Source: Chloroflexota bacterium
GTDB lineage: Bacteria > Chloroflexota > Limnocylindria > Limnocylindrales > CSP1-4
Reading direction: 5' to 3'
Length of the DNA stretch: 15,573 nt
Assembly: GCA_003158495.1 (NCBI GenBank)
Contig: PMJT01000023.1
Coordinates: 1,550-17,122 of the forward strand
Shown: piece after piece, positions 14,787 through 15,573 of the stretch
How positions within the stretch are numbered: the stretch's first letter is position 1
Layout: every line of letters starts with the position of its first letter
Program-made: the position numbers and the translations under genes
The notes under the pieces: generated by a model
What the model saw: the letters and a program-made list of their open reading frames with translations, nothing else
The model's database searches: none
Told to the model about the DNA's origin: nothing

Positions 14787-14958
14787 GCCGCGCTGGAAGA
14801 ACTCAGCGTATGCCGGTGCCGCGGCCGACTCGAGACACGCGCGGGGGAAGATCGTCGTCACGGTCGGGTAATGGTCACACGCTTGGGAGTGGGCTGGACT
14901 AACTTGAGGAGCGACCGATCAGCCGGAAGGCAGGCCGCCCGCCCTTTCGCACCCGCAC

Positions 14959-14986
14959 TTGACCATACTATACGTATATGTATACT
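14959..14986 (+). promoter_or_regulatory. Promoter of the EXLDI gene
   Basis: TTGACC (14959-14964), a 16-base spacer and TATACT (14981-14986). The expected start near 14993 gives a leader of about 36 bases. The stretch 14964-14986 is strikingly AT-rich against a GC-rich background. Confidence 0.68.
14969..14985. promoter_or_regulatory. Palindromic operator candidate overlapping the EXLDI promoter
   Basis: TATACGTATA (14969-14978) is a perfect 10-base palindrome sitting entirely between the -35 and -10 boxes. It overlaps a second inverted repeat, GTATA-TG-TATAC (14974-14985), that reaches into the -10. A protein bound here would block RNA polymerase. Candidate binders are the EXLDI protein itself, through its ribbon-helix-helix-like N-terminus, or an unlinked TetR- or PadR-type repressor. 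Confidence 0.5.
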
Positions 14987-15028
14987 GTGCTCCTGACGAC
15001 TCGGAACCGTGGGAGTTAGGATGCAAGG

Positions 15029-15547
15029 GTGCCGAACAAGACGATCTACGTTTCAGATGGCGATCTCCCCATCTACCAGCGAGCGCAGGAGCTCGCCGGC
15101 GGCAACCTGTCTTCCGCCATCACCACGGCGCTGCGACGGTACGTCGACCTCGAGGAAGGCCGGCTCGAAGGTTTCAAGGAGATCACGGTCCGCGTTGGGC
15201 CGAAAGGCGACCGAAAGAAGCGCTTCAACGGGGTATTGCTGGGCGAGTGGGGCAACTCGACCAACAACCGAGCGGAGATGTATCGGGTCTACGGAACTCG
15301 CACCGGCAAGTTCGTCCTTCACGTCCAGAAGTCTCCGGAATGGGAAGGCCGCGACGCGGACGGCAATCCCGCCGGCTGGCGCAGCTGGCTTGGTCTGGGC
15401 AACTACAACTGGACCTTTTCGTCTGGCGAATCGACCCTCGAGGTCTTCGAGTCCGTCGAACAGCTGCGCGAGAAGGTCTCGCCTGAGCTCTACGACATCG
15501 TGGCCGCATCGGCCCGGCAATCGACCATCGAAGACCTCGACATCTAG
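15029..15547 (+). CDS. EXLDI family protein
   Basis: 172 residues, ending E168-D-L-D-I172, the C-terminal signature that names the family. The N-terminus fits a ribbon-helix-helix fold: strand KTIYVSDGDL (4-13), helix LPIYQRAQELA (13-23), helix NLSSAITTALRRYVD (26-40). ITVRVGP (52-58) and the basic DRKKRF (61-66) follow, then a Trp/Tyr-rich beta region (85-142). It is therefore probably a small cytoplasmic DNA-binding or regulatory protein; family function is not established to my knowledge. GTG at 15029 is chosen because the family begins MPNKTIYVSD; ribosome sites GGAG and AGGA lie 7-17 bases upstream. The palindrome in its promoter suggests autoregulation (inference). The gene is complete, ending 26 bases before the window edge. 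Confidence 0.9.
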   Translation: MPNKTIYVSDGDLPIYQRAQELAGGNLSSAITTALRRYVDLEEGRLEGFKEITVRVGPKGDRKKRFNGVLLGEWGNSTNNRAEMYRVYGTRTGKFVLHVQKSPEWEGRDADGNPAGWRSWLGLGNYNWTFSSGESTLEVFESVEQLREKVSPELYDIVAASARQSTIEDLDI

Positions 15548-15573
15548 GTCGCGCGCAGAGCCCGACCCCGCGC

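Noticed and set aside
14959..15486. Plus-strand frame starting inside the AT-rich promoter
   Set aside because: It overlaps the EXLDI gene in another frame and its start lies in the -35 box; the EXLDI frame has clear family features.

Overview
The window is GC-rich bacterial DNA carrying ordinary chromosomal genes. There are no transposases, phage genes, tRNA, rRNA or CRISPR arrays. A tryptophan T-box leader, a giant HstK-type soluble sensor kinase, several W-x-S-x-D-G-x-x-W secreted propeller repeats and an EXLDI-family protein together suggest a high-GC Chloroflexota or actinobacterial-type soil or freshwater bacterium. This placement is inference; no marker gene settles it.

Layout. Positions 1-5423 are all on the minus strand. 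In reading order they are fpr-like ferredoxin-NADP reductase (5423-4491), then 28 bp later an aroE-type shikimate dehydrogenase (4462-3599), then a membrane-anchored six-repeat propeller protein (3226-1979), then a strong promoter, a complete Trp-specific T-box riboswitch with its terminator, and trpE (1488 to beyond the left edge). trpE and aroE both belong to aromatic amino-acid synthesis, but only trpE is under the T-box.

Positions 5762-11794 on the plus strand hold one 2010-residue protein: degenerate Ser/Thr-kinase-like domain, AAA-type ATPase, helical repeats, GAF, PAS, histidine kinase, response-regulator receiver. It is transcribed divergently from fpr. Its N-terminal kinase domain has lost the catalytic Asp and the metal-binding Asn, so it looks like a pseudokinase.

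Positions 11870-14301 are again minus strand: an 87-residue small protein, a membrane-anchored DUF4163/DUF3298 (RsiV/PdaC-like) protein, and a UlaG-type metallo-beta-lactamase-fold hydrolase with an odd 90-100 residue tail. Positions 14532-15547 are plus strand: an 84-residue protein with a strong ribosome binding site, then an EXLDI protein with a ribbon-helix-helix-like N-terminus. The EXLDI promoter has an AT-rich palindrome between its -35 and -10 boxes, which suggests repression and possibly autoregulation.

The best-supported regulatory element is the T-box. The more unusual items are the pseudokinase hybrid, the altered shikimate-binding motif of the AroE protein, the Ala-rich insertion in the FAD domain of the reductase, and the EXLDI operator.
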